The notes under the pieces were generated by a model. That model was not told the origin of the DNA. It ran no database searches and saw only the letters and a list, made by a program, of their open reading frames with translations. Both the position numbers and the translations under genes were made by a program. Below are positions 51,031 through 59,105 of a DNA stretch of 64,000 nucleotides, one piece after another; the first letter of the stretch is position 1, and each line of letters begins with the position of its first letter. The DNA is from Pseudonocardia alni (GTDB lineage Bacteria > Actinomycetota > Actinomycetes > Mycobacteriales > Pseudonocardiaceae): NCBI RefSeq assembly GCF_002813375.1, contig NZ_PHUJ01000003.1:4588001-4652000 (forward strand), read 5' to 3'.

Positions 51031-51716
51031 TGGTCCCCCTCCTCGCGCGGCATCCGCCGCAGCAGCTCCGGTCCGAAGCGGGTCACGTGGGCCCGCGCGG
51101 CGGCCTCGGCGCGGGCCGGGTCGCCGGAGGTGATGTCGTCGAGCAGCGTGCGGTGGCTGTCGGCGATGTCGCCCAGGTCGTCGTAGAGGTCGCGGGACAG
51201 CCGGAAGACGTGCTGCAGCGGCGCCGAGATCGTCTCCCAGATGTGCAGCAGTCGTCGTCGTCCGCAGAGCTCGTGGATCCGGCGGTGCAGTGCGAAATCC
51301 AGGCTCACCGCGGCGGCGCTGTCCCGCGCGGCGCAGGCGGCGTGCAGGTCGTCGACGATCCGGCCGAGCTCCCGGGCGTGCCCCGCCGATCCGGTCGTGG
51401 CCAGGGCCCGCACGGCCAGCGGCTCGGTCGCGGCGCGCAGCGCGATGATCTCCTCGGCGTCGTCGGCGGTCAGCATCGCGACCCGGGCGCCGCGGCGGGG
51501 AAGCAGCACGACCAGCCCCTCGGCGTCGAGCCTGCGCAGCGCGTCGCGGACCGGGCCCCGGCTGATCCCCAGCCGCGTGGCGAGCTCGCGCTCGACCAGC
51601 CGGTCGCCGTCGCGCAGCTCGCCGGACAGGATCAGGCCCCGCACCCGGTCGGCCGCCGCGTCGCCGAGGCCGGGATGCGCGGCGAGGTCCCCGACCTCCG
51701 GCGTCGGGCCGGTCAC
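51027..51716 (-). CDS. GntR family regulator, FCD (FadR) subclass
   Basis: 229 aa. N-terminal winged helix at 15-85 with DAAADRVRGLILSGELRDGD, LVERELATRLGISRGPVRDAL and EGLVVLLPRRGARVA; C-terminal all-helical FCD domain at 90-225 with ALRAATEPLAVRALA, metal-site candidates D..H (LDFALHRRIHELCG) and SHRTLLDDITSGD, typical of metal-binding effector domains for small carboxylates. The GTG start overlaps the stop of the oxidoreductase gene. It probably controls this operon and the divergent SLC13-like permease through the palindrome at 53068-53080. Confidence 0.88.
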   Translation of the reverse strand: MTGPTPEVGDLAAHPGLGDAAADRVRGLILSGELRDGDRLVERELATRLGISRGPVRDALRRLDAEGLVVLLPRRGARVAMLTADDAEEIIALRAATEPLAVRALATTGSAGHARELGRIVDDLHAACAARDSAAAVSLDFALHRRIHELCGRRRLLHIWETISAPLQHVFRLSRDLYDDLGDIADSHRTLLDDITSGDPARAEAAARAHVTRFGPELLRRMPREEGDQ

Positions 51717-52990
51717 CCGGCCTCCAGCTCCGCCCGCAGCCGGTGGGCGACACCGGACCCGGTCACCGGCTCGACGTCGTCGCGGGTCACCGGGGCGCCC
51801 GCGGCGACGGCGCGCCGCAGCACGACACCGTCGGCCAGCCCGATCGGCAGGAACCCGCCGGTCCGGGCCGCGGCGGCCGGGCGGACGACCCCGTGCACGG
51901 TCGAGCCGCCCTCGCCGTCGAGCCGGTCCCCGGGGACCAGGTCGCGCTTGGCGGTGGCGACGACGTCGGCCACCCAGCCCCGCGGCCGCCCGGAGTCCGC
52001 GCCGCGGGCCCCCGCGGCGCACACGCTCTGCGCCAGCTCCAGCCCGATGAGGTGGTACGGCCGGTACATCGCGGTGTAGCGGCCCGAGGGGTCGGTGCGC
52101 AGTCCGTAGTTCGCGAAGCAGGCCGCCACGTAGTCGCTCGGCGCCTCCAGCGTCACGTAGACGCCCCACCGCAGGTCGCGGTCCACCGGGCTCCCGTCGC
52201 GGTGCAGCGACGACACGACCTCCACCGTCCCGGTCCGGTCCAGCACCCCGCCCGCCTCGCGCGGGATGCACACCTGCTGCAGGTCGTCGGTGCCCGCGGG
52301 CGGGAAGGCGAGCCCGTCCTCCGGCGGGAGCAGGCCGGTCGCGTTCGCGACGGCGGCCATCTCGATCGCGGACTTCGTGCCGTCGAGGAAGGAGTTGAAC
52401 ATGACCGGGTTCAGCCCGGACCCCGCCGCGTGCTCGGGGGTGAACCCGTAGTGCCCCCACACCGTCTCCGGGGTGGAGCGGTGGTACTCCGGCAGGTACT
52501 TGGTGCCCTTCCCGGCGGCGACGACAGCGAAGCCGTTGGTCCGCGCCCAGTCCACCAGCTCGCAGATCAGGCTGGGCTGGTCGCCCGAGGCCATCGTGTA
52601 GACCACGCCCCGCTCGGCCGCGCGGGCCGCGAGCACCGGACCGACGAGCACGTCGGCCTCGACGGTCACCATCACGACGTGCTGCCCGGCCTCGATCGCG
52701 CCCAGCGCGTGCGCGGCGCCCGCGACGGGGGAGCCGGTCGCCTCGACGACGACGTCCACGTCGTCGGCCCCGAGCACCGCGTCGACCGAGGTCGCGACCC
52801 GGGTCCCGGTGAGCCCGGCGGTGTCCAGTGCGGCGCGGCCACGCTCCTCCGAGAGGTCGACGACGGCGCTGACCTGCAGGTTCGGCACCCGGGCCGCCTG
52901 GTGCAGGAACATCGTCGCGAACGTGCCCGCACCGATCACGCCGGCCCGGACCGGTGTGGAGCGCTGCTGCATCGTCTCGAACAGACCCAT
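51713..52990 (-). CDS. NAD(P)-dependent oxidoreductase with SAF domain (COG4091-type)
   Basis: 425 aa. N-terminal NAD(P)-binding domain VRAGVIGAGTFATMFLHQA at residue 13-30, VVVEATGSPVAGA near 100, a middle domain resembling homoserine dehydrogenase (VVAAGKGTKYLPEYHRSTPETVWGHYG), and a C-terminal SAF domain at about 330-420. This is the 'predicted homoserine dehydrogenase' family found in carbohydrate or acid catabolic operons; the substrate is not homoserine in most cases. ATG 52990 follows GGAGGGG. First gene of the operon with GntR and the MHS symporter. Confidence 0.85.
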   Translation of the reverse strand: MGLFETMQQRSTPVRAGVIGAGTFATMFLHQAARVPNLQVSAVVDLSEERGRAALDTAGLTGTRVATSVDAVLGADDVDVVVEATGSPVAGAAHALGAIEAGQHVVMVTVEADVLVGPVLAARAAERGVVYTMASGDQPSLICELVDWARTNGFAVVAAGKGTKYLPEYHRSTPETVWGHYGFTPEHAAGSGLNPVMFNSFLDGTKSAIEMAAVANATGLLPPEDGLAFPPAGTDDLQQVCIPREAGGVLDRTGTVEVVSSLHRDGSPVDRDLRWGVYVTLEAPSDYVAACFANYGLRTDPSGRYTAMYRPYHLIGLELAQSVCAAGARGADSGRPRGWVADVVATAKRDLVPGDRLDGEGGSTVHGVVRPAAAARTGGFLPIGLADGVVLRRAVAAGAPVTRDDVEPVTGSGVAHRLRAELEAG

Positions 52991-53067
52991 CCGGTGCCCC
53001 TCCACGCCGTCGCCGTACCACCCCGCTGTGACCGACGGGGGCACCGTGCGCCGGTCCGCGGTGGGCT

Positions 53068-53080
53068 GTCAACGGTTGAC
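53068..53080. promoter_or_regulatory. Palindromic operator candidate for the GntR regulator
   Basis: GTCAAC-G-GTTGAC, a 13-bp perfect palindrome, stands in the 204-nt gap between the divergent oxidoreductase and SLC13-like genes. FadR-class GntR proteins bind sites of form TNGTNNNACNA, and the strand read as TGGTCAACCGTTGAC fits loosely. Confidence 0.55.
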
Positions 53081-53194
53081 CAGACTGCGGAACACCGCGA
53101 TGTGGTCGCTTGCTCACGATGTGGGTCATCTGTCACGGTGTCGTCCGGCCCGGTCACCGCCGTCCGGGCCGGTCGACACCGAGGAGCGAGGCCG

Positions 53195-54505
53195 ATGGGG
53201 CCCGAGATCATCGCGATCGCCGTACTGGTGGTCATGTTCGTGATCGCCACGACGATGCCGGTCAACCTCGGCGCACTGGGGTTGCTCGGCGCGGCCGCGG
53301 TCGGGATCGGCGTGCTGGGGCTGAGCCTCGACGACGTCCTCGCGGGCTTCCCCGGAGACCTGTTCCTGCTGCTCGTCGGGCTGACCTACCTGTTCGCGCT
53401 GGCGACGGCCAACGGCACCGTCGACCTGCTGGTCCACTGGGCGATGCGGGCCGTCCGCGGGCGGCTGGTGCTCGCGCCGTTCGTGTTCTTCGCGATCTCC
53501 TGCGGGCTCTCGGGGCTCGGGGCGTTGTTCGCGGTCGCGATCGTCGCACCGCTGGCGATGCCCTTCGCCCGGCGCTACGGCATCAACCTGCTGCTCATGG
53601 GCATGATGGTCGTGCACGGCGCGCTCGGCGGGGCGTTCTCGCCGATCACCGTCTACGGCGCGTTCGTGAACTCGACGATGGCGGGCGTGGGCCTGCCCAG
53701 CGACCCGATCGCGCTGTTCCTGACCCCGCTCGTGGTCAACGTCGTGATCGCCGTCGTGATCTTCCTGGTGCTCGGCGGCCGGTCGCTCGTCGGGCGCACG
53801 GTCGACCCGGTCGAGGCGCCGGACGCCGACGCCGCCCCCGCCGGGGACACCGGCACCGCGACCGGAACCGCGACCGGCACGATGACCGAGGCCCCGGTCG
53901 CCGGCCGGGTCGGGCTGGAGCAGGGCATCACGCTGGCCGGCATCGCGCTCATGGCCGTCGGCTCCGCCGCGTTCGGCTGGGACGTCGGCGTCGTCGCGCT
54001 CGCCGTCGCGATCGTGCTGCGGCTGGTCGCCCCGCGCCGCCCGGACGTCGTCGGGAGGATCTCCTGGTCCACCGTCCTGCTGATCTGCGGTGTCGTCACC
54101 TACGTCGGCGTGCTCCTGGAGGCCGGCGCGGTCGACCTGGTCTCCTCGGGGATCAGCGGGATCGGCGCACCGCTGCTCGCGGCGCTGCTGCTCTGCTACG
54201 TCGGCGGCGTGCTCTCGGCGTTCGCGTCCTCGGTGGCGATCCTCGGCGTCGCGATCCCGCTGGCCCTGCCGTTCCTGCAGCAGGGCGAGGTGTCCGCGGT
54301 CGGGATGGTGGCGGCGCTCGCGGTGGCCGCGACCGTCGTCGACGTCAGCCCGTTCTCCACGAACGGGGCGCTGGTGCTCGCCAACGCGCCCGCCGACGTC
54401 GACCGGGACCGCTTCTACCGGCAGATGCTCGCCTACGCCGGCGTGGTCGTGCTGGTCGGGCCGTTGCTGGCCTGGGCACTGCTCGTGCTGCCCGGAGTGC
54501 TCTGA
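53195..54505 (+). CDS. SLC13/MatC-like dicarboxylate permease
   Basis: 436 aa, about 11 helices, ion-transporter superfamily. N-terminal helices match the MatC (dicarboxylate carrier) N-domain: AIAVLVVMFVIATTMPVNLGAL and the reentrant-loop motif FPGDLFLLLVGLTYLFALATANG; a second half with ITLAGIALMAVGSAAFGWDVG and FASSVAILGVAIPLALPF repeats the inverted topology. A Thr/Ala/Asp linker between the halves (residues about 210-240) is hydrophilic. Likely substrate: a C3-C4 carboxylate. ATG with GAGGAG upstream. Divergent from the GntR operon. Confidence 0.8.
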   Translation: MGPEIIAIAVLVVMFVIATTMPVNLGALGLLGAAAVGIGVLGLSLDDVLAGFPGDLFLLLVGLTYLFALATANGTVDLLVHWAMRAVRGRLVLAPFVFFAISCGLSGLGALFAVAIVAPLAMPFARRYGINLLLMGMMVVHGALGGAFSPITVYGAFVNSTMAGVGLPSDPIALFLTPLVVNVVIAVVIFLVLGGRSLVGRTVDPVEAPDADAAPAGDTGTATGTATGTMTEAPVAGRVGLEQGITLAGIALMAVGSAAFGWDVGVVALAVAIVLRLVAPRRPDVVGRISWSTVLLICGVVTYVGVLLEAGAVDLVSSGISGIGAPLLAALLLCYVGGVLSAFASSVAILGVAIPLALPFLQQGEVSAVGMVAALAVAATVVDVSPFSTNGALVLANAPADVDRDRFYRQMLAYAGVVVLVGPLLAWALLVLPGVL

Positions 54506-54523
54506 ACGGGTTAACGTCCGGGC

Positions 54524-55423
54524 ATGAACGACGCCGCCGTCGCCGCCGGGCGCCTCGCCCGTGGGCTGGAACCGCTGCACTCCCAGGTCTACTTCGCCCC
54601 CGAGGGCGAACCGGCCTACACCGCCGCCGGGCTGGAGCCGGGCCGGATGAGCTACTTCGCCCCGCGGGCCGCACCGATGGGCGCGGTCGGCGCCTCGGTG
54701 GTCACCGCGACGTTCTACAACTTCTCCCCGCGCCTGGTCGCGAAGTCCGTCCCGCGGGCCTGGGAGCTGGTGTCCGCAGCGGACCTGCTCGACGTGCGGT
54801 TCGCCGTCGCCGACGCCTCGCTGCGCCGCACCCTGGGCGACGACGCCGTCGCCTCGCCCGAGATGGTCGAGGCCGCCGGGCTGGCCCGGACCGCGGCCGG
54901 GGCCGTCACCCCCGACGGGCGCCCGCTCGCCGCCGGCCACCTCGACGTGCCCTGGCCGACCGAGCCGCACCTGGTCCTCTGGCACGCACTGTCGATCCTG
55001 CGCGAGCACCGCGGCGACGGGCACATCGCGCTGCTGGTCGAGGCCGGGCTGTCCGGGCTGGAGGCGCTGGTCACCGCGACCGCGACGGGCACCGGGTTCA
55101 CCGTGGCCTTCGCCCGCGGCAGCCGCGGCTGGTCGGCCGCCGAGTGGAACGCCGCCGTCGCCGGGCTCGCGGACCGCGGTCTGCTGCAGCCGGCCGACAC
55201 GGCCGGGGACGACGCCGTCGAACCGGTCCTGACCGAGGAGGGCACGGCACTGCGCAAGCGGATCGAGAACGACACCCACCGCCTCGGCGCCGCCCCGTGG
55301 TCCGCGCTCGGCGCCGACGGGGCCACGCGGCTCGGGGAGCTCGGCGGGGCGTTCGTCCGGACGGCCCTGGCGAACGGGGCGTTCCCCGCCGAGGGGGTCT
55401 TCGCGGCGCGTCCGAAGGGCTGA
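54524..55423 (+). CDS. SCO6745 family protein (MarR-fold-like)
   Basis: 299 aa soluble protein of a family widespread in Actinobacteria. Conserved segments: LARGLEPLHSQVYFAPE at the start, GRMSYFAPRAAPMGAVGASVVTATFYNFSP near residue 40-70, HLDVPWPTEPHLVLWHALSILREHRGDGHIALL near 143-175, and a C-terminal winged-helix-like section ending RKRIENDTHRL. The fold was proposed to be helix-turn-helix-like, but targets are not known. ATG at 54524, 18 nt after the permease stop, so probably co-transcribed. Confidence 0.82.
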   Translation: MNDAAVAAGRLARGLEPLHSQVYFAPEGEPAYTAAGLEPGRMSYFAPRAAPMGAVGASVVTATFYNFSPRLVAKSVPRAWELVSAADLLDVRFAVADASLRRTLGDDAVASPEMVEAAGLARTAAGAVTPDGRPLAAGHLDVPWPTEPHLVLWHALSILREHRGDGHIALLVEAGLSGLEALVTATATGTGFTVAFARGSRGWSAAEWNAAVAGLADRGLLQPADTAGDDAVEPVLTEEGTALRKRIENDTHRLGAAPWSALGADGATRLGELGGAFVRTALANGAFPAEGVFAARPKG

Positions 55424-55430
55424 TCGCGGT

Positions 55431-55508
55431 CCGCGCCCGGCCTCAGGACGGGCGCGGTGTCCTGACTGCCCGATATGGTGCGCTCCGCAACCGACCAGCG
55501 TGGTCGGT
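55431..55508 (+). promoter_or_regulatory. Hairpins in the terC leader
   Basis: Two inverted repeats lie in the 108-nt gap before terC: CCGCGCCC/GGGCGCGG (8 bp, 11-nt loop, 55431-55457) directly after the preceding stop, probably a terminator, and ACCGACCA/TGGTCGGT (8 bp, 3-nt loop, 55490-55508), 12 nt before the ribosome site of terC. I could not fit the manganese (yybP-ykoY) riboswitch consensus. Confidence 0.45.
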
Positions 55509-55531
55509 GTGGTGACCTGCAGGAGGACCCG

Positions 55532-56533
55532 GTGCTCGAGATCAGCGGCCTCGAATGGGCCGTCACGATCGGCGTGATCATCGCGCTGCTCGCGTTCGAC
55601 CTCGTCCTGGGCTGGCTGCGGCCGCACCGGGTGGGATTCAAGGAGGCCACCGCCTGGTCGGTGTTCTACATCCTGGTCGCGATCGCGTTCGGGCTGGTGT
55701 TCGCGACGATCCACGGCTGGGACTTCGGCACCCAGTACTTCACGGGCTACATCGTCGAGAAGAGCCTGTCGGTCGACAACCTGTTCGTCTTCGTCGTGAT
55801 CATGACGACGTTCGCGGTGCCGGAGGAGCACCAGCAGAAGGTGCTGACCTTCGGCATCGTGCTCGCCCTGATCATGCGCGCGATCTTCATCGCGGTCGGG
55901 GCGACGCTGCTGAACCTGTTCTCGTTCATGTTCCTGGTCTTCGGTCTGCTCCTGCTGTGGACCGCCGTGCAGCTCTACCGGCACAAGGACGAGGACCCCG
56001 ACATCGAGGACAATCTGGTCGTGAAGGGCGCGCGCAGGCTCTTCCCGGTCACCGAGGAGTACGACGGCGGGAGGCTGTTCACCCGGGACAACGGCCGCCG
56101 GGTCGCCACCCCGATGTTCATCGTGCTGGTCTCGATCGGCGGCATCGACCTGCTGTTCGCGCTCGACTCGATCCCCGCGGTGTTCGGCGTGACCCAGGAG
56201 GCGTTCATCGTCTTCACGGCGAACGCCTTCGCCCTGCTCGGCCTGCGAGCACTGTTCTTCCTGGTCAAGGGCCTGCTGGACCGCCTGGTCTACCTCTCGA
56301 CCGGCCTGGCGGTCATCCTGGGCTTCATCGGGGTGAAGCTGGTGCTGCACTGGGCCCACGTCGACATCAACCCGGCCGTCCCGGAGATCCCGACCATGGC
56401 CAGCCTGGTCGTGATCCTGGGGATCCTCGCCGTGGTCACCGTCGCGAGCCTGATCAAGACGCGCAACGACCCGTCGATGACCGCCCACGCCGGGTCGCTG
56501 CGTGCCCGCAAGGAGCGCTCCGACCGCGACTGA
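55532..56533 (+). CDS. TerC family integral membrane protein
   Basis: 333 aa, about nine helices. TerC proteins are associated with metal homeostasis, often manganese export, and tellurite resistance. The family signature is clear: GYIVEKSLSVDNLFVFVVIM near residue 75, with acidic residues (E, D, N) inside the membrane, and the second repeat VSIGGIDLLFALDSIPAVFGV near 205, with the Asp pair that may bind the cation. AGGAGG precedes the GTG. Monocistronic. Confidence 0.92.
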   Translation: MLEISGLEWAVTIGVIIALLAFDLVLGWLRPHRVGFKEATAWSVFYILVAIAFGLVFATIHGWDFGTQYFTGYIVEKSLSVDNLFVFVVIMTTFAVPEEHQQKVLTFGIVLALIMRAIFIAVGATLLNLFSFMFLVFGLLLLWTAVQLYRHKDEDPDIEDNLVVKGARRLFPVTEEYDGGRLFTRDNGRRVATPMFIVLVSIGGIDLLFALDSIPAVFGVTQEAFIVFTANAFALLGLRALFFLVKGLLDRLVYLSTGLAVILGFIGVKLVLHWAHVDINPAVPEIPTMASLVVILGILAVVTVASLIKTRNDPSMTAHAGSLRARKERSDRD

Positions 56534-56555
56534 GCCGGCCCGGCCGGCCCGGCGC

Positions 56556-56885
56556 TCAGCCGGGCAGGCCGGTCAGGCCGGGCCCGCCGAGCGGGGTGAC
56601 CTCGATGTAGTCCGGCGGGGCGGTGAGCAGCGCCAGCACGTCGCCCAGGCCGCTCTCGCCGATGTCGCGGCTCAGTGCCGCCTCCGACGAGGCCGCGTCG
56701 GACCACATCTCGGTGACCCAGACGACGTCGGGCTCGTCGGGGGTGGCGTTCACCACGTAGGCGAGGCAGCCGGGCTGGGCGGCCATGTCGTCGGCGACGC
56801 GGAGCAGCGCGCCCGCCAGTTCGGTCCCCTGCCCCTCCAGGGCCACCATCCGCACGTACCGGCCGACCCGCTCGCTCGTGTCCAC
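56556..56885 (-). CDS. Antibiotic biosynthesis monooxygenase (ABM) domain protein
   Basis: 109 aa ferredoxin-like alpha/beta domain of the ABM family. RYVRMVALEGQGTELAGALLRVADD at the start, GCLAYVVNATPDEPDVVWVTEMWSD in the middle, DYIEVTPLGG near the end. Such proteins oxidise quinone-like substrates or serve as small detoxification enzymes, and often have no cofactor. GTG at 56885; an internal Met near residue 13 is less likely because it removes the first strand. Convergent with terC. Confidence 0.82.
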   Translation of the reverse strand: MDTSERVGRYVRMVALEGQGTELAGALLRVADDMAAQPGCLAYVVNATPDEPDVVWVTEMWSDAASSEAALSRDIGESGLGDVLALLTAPPDYIEVTPLGGPGLTGLPG

Positions 56886-57091
56886 GGCGGCGACCGTAGA
56901 CGGCCCCTCCCGGCGTCCCGGGGCCGGGGCGGGCTCAGCCCGCGGGCTCGTCGGCGTCGCCGCGGCCGCCCCTCCACACCGGAGGTGGTGCCGACGATCT
57001 CCTCGGATGCCCTGGTTCCGGTCTACTCCGCTCCGTCCGCCGCCATCCAGGACAGGATCGGACCGGAATCGGCGGCACACTGGTCGTCGTG

Positions 57092-58066
57092 ATGGGGACA
57101 TCGGCGCGGCTGCTGCGCCTGCTCGGACTGCTGCAGGTGCCGCGCGACTGGACGGGGCCCGCCCTGGCCGAGCGCCTCGACGTCGACGTGCGCACCGTCC
57201 GCCGCGACGTCGACAAGCTCCGCACCCTCGGCTACCCGGTCCACTCCACCCCCGGGGTGACCGGCGGCTACCGGCTCGGCGCCGGGGCCGCGCTGCCACC
57301 CCTGCTGCTCGACGACGACGAGGCCGTCGCCGTCGCGGTCGGGCTGCGGACCGCCGCGGGCGGGTCGGTCTCGGGCATCGAGGAGACCTCGGTCCGGGCC
57401 CTGGCCAAGCTGGAGCAGGTCCTGCCGAACCGGCTGCGTCGCCGCGTCGCCGCGCTGGGCACCGCGACGTCCACACTCGCCGCGCGCGGCCCGACCGTCG
57501 ACGCGGACGTGCTGTCCGCGCTGGCCGCCGCCTGCCGCGACCACGAGGTCCTGCGGTTCGACTACGTCGCGGGGGACGGGACCGAGACCCGCCGGGTCGC
57601 CGAGCCCGAGGGCCTCGTGCACACCGGGCGCCGCTGGTACCTCGTCGCCTGGGACACCGGCCGCGACGACCGCCGCACCTTCCGGGTGGACCGGATGCGG
57701 CCCAAGCTGCCCGCCGGGCCGCGCTTCGTCCCGCGCCCGGAACCGGAGGGCGGGCTCGCCGCGTTCGCCCAGCGCGGCATCTCCTCGGGTGCCTATCCGC
57801 ACCGGGCACGGATCGTGTTCCACGCCCCGGCGGAGCGGATCGCCGAGCACGTCACCCCGGCGTCGGGGATCGTGACCGACCTCGGCGGGGACCGCTGCGA
57901 GCTCGCGGCCGGGGCCTGGACCCTGGAGTCGCTGGCGGTGTGGCTGTGCTTCTTCGGCGTCGACTTCGAGGTGGTCGAGCCGGTCGAGCTGGTGGAGCAC
58001 CTCGACGCGGTCGCCGCCCGCCTCGGGCGGGCCGCGGACCACACGCGCGCGAACGGCGGCGGCTGA
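57092..58066 (+). CDS. YafY-type transcriptional regulator with WYL domain
   Basis: 324 aa. HTH_11 winged helix at the N-terminus: RLLRLLGLLQVPRDWTGPALAERLDVDVRTVRRDVDKLRTLGYPV at residues 6-50. The WYL domain at about 140-215 has RFDYVAGDGTETRRVAEPEGLVHTGRRWYLVAWD, with the core WYL pattern. A C-terminal WCX extension follows. WYL domains sense nucleic acid or nucleotide ligands in DNA-damage and defence control. No defence genes are adjacent. ATG preferred over GTG immediately upstream. Confidence 0.87.
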   Translation: MGTSARLLRLLGLLQVPRDWTGPALAERLDVDVRTVRRDVDKLRTLGYPVHSTPGVTGGYRLGAGAALPPLLLDDDEAVAVAVGLRTAAGGSVSGIEETSVRALAKLEQVLPNRLRRRVAALGTATSTLAARGPTVDADVLSALAAACRDHEVLRFDYVAGDGTETRRVAEPEGLVHTGRRWYLVAWDTGRDDRRTFRVDRMRPKLPAGPRFVPRPEPEGGLAAFAQRGISSGAYPHRARIVFHAPAERIAEHVTPASGIVTDLGGDRCELAAGAWTLESLAVWLCFFGVDFEVVEPVELVEHLDAVAARLGRAADHTRANGGG

Positions 58067-58075
58067 CCGGACCGC

Positions 58076-59062
58076 TCAGCCCACGGCGCGGACCGCGCCG
58101 ACGGGCGTGCCGTGGCCGAGCACGTCGGTGCGGGTCGCGGCGGTGAGTGCGTCGGACCCGGCGCCGAGGGACTCCAGCACGGCGCGGGCGACGACCGGCA
58201 GTGGTCGCGGCGACCCGTCCAGCACGGTGACGGCGAACGCCCGTCCGTCGGGCAGCGCGGCCGCCAGCACACCCTCGGCGCCGTCCTTGGCGACCAGGCC
58301 CGGCACCGCGCCGGCCAACCGGGTCACCGGCCGGTCCGTGCCGCCGACCCACCACGGGTGCGCGCGGACCGCGGCCGCGACCCGCCCCTCGGCGGTGCCC
58401 GGGGCGGCCGTCGCCAGCGTCGCGAAGGCCCTGGCCAACCCGGCCGTGGTGGTGCCGAACAGCGGGGCGCCGCAGCCGTCGACGGTGGTGACGCCGACCG
58501 GCACCCCGGTCAGCTCGGCGACGGTCTCCCGGACCAGCCGCTGCAGCGGGTGCGCGGGGTCGCGGTAGCCGGCCGTCGGCCACCCCGCGGACACGCAGGC
58601 GGCGAGCATCGCGGCGTGCTTGCCCGAGCAGTTCTGCAGCACCGGCGACGGTCCCGCCCCCGCCGCACGGACGGCCGCCGCGGCCGCCGGCCCCAGCGGG
58701 AGGTCCGGGGTGTTGTCCAGGTCGGCCTCGTCGAGCCCGGCACCGGTGAGGATGCGCCGGACGCCGTCGACGTGGCCGGGCTCGCCGGAATGCGAGGCGC
58801 AGGCCAGCGCGAGCAGCTCGTCGTCGAGGTCCAGCCCCGCCCGCAGCATCGCCACCGCCTGCACCGGCTTCAGCGCCGAGCGCGGCAGGAACGCCACGTC
58901 CGGGTCGCCGGAGCCGGTCACGGTGCCGTCGCGGTGGTGCACCGCGACGGTGCCCAGGTGCACCGACTCGACCGTGCCGTCCCGCTCGACGACGGCCAGC
59001 GGGACGGCGGCCGCGAGGACGGGCGGGACGGTCGGCGCGGTGGCGGGTCCGGGGGTGCTCAC
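58076..59062 (-). CDS. L-asparaginase, AnsA/ReAII-type (class 3)
   Basis: 328 aa. Member of the rhizobial-type asparaginase family (PF06089), unrelated to E. coli type I/II enzymes. Conserved pieces: FLPRSALKPVQAVAML near residue 60 with the catalytic Ser-Lys, ACASHSGEPGHVDGV near residue 85, QNCSGKHAAMLAAC near residue 145 with the metal-site Cys and Lys, and TTVDGCGAP near residue 195 with the second Cys. It hydrolyses Asn to Asp and ammonia. Convergent with the WYL regulator. ATG at 59062. Confidence 0.88.
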   Translation of the reverse strand: MSTPGPATAPTVPPVLAAAVPLAVVERDGTVESVHLGTVAVHHRDGTVTGSGDPDVAFLPRSALKPVQAVAMLRAGLDLDDELLALACASHSGEPGHVDGVRRILTGAGLDEADLDNTPDLPLGPAAAAAVRAAGAGPSPVLQNCSGKHAAMLAACVSAGWPTAGYRDPAHPLQRLVRETVAELTGVPVGVTTVDGCGAPLFGTTTAGLARAFATLATAAPGTAEGRVAAAVRAHPWWVGGTDRPVTRLAGAVPGLVAKDGAEGVLAAALPDGRAFAVTVLDGSPRPLPVVARAVLESLGAGSDALTAATRTDVLGHGTPVGAVRAVG

Positions 59063-59105
59063 CGGCCCGACGCTACGTCCCGCACCGGGGGCGCGGCCGT
59101 CGGCC

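Noticed and set aside
55424-55531. yybP-ykoY manganese riboswitch before terC
   Set aside because: The gap is only 108 nt and the two simple hairpins do not show the conserved loop sequences of that class.
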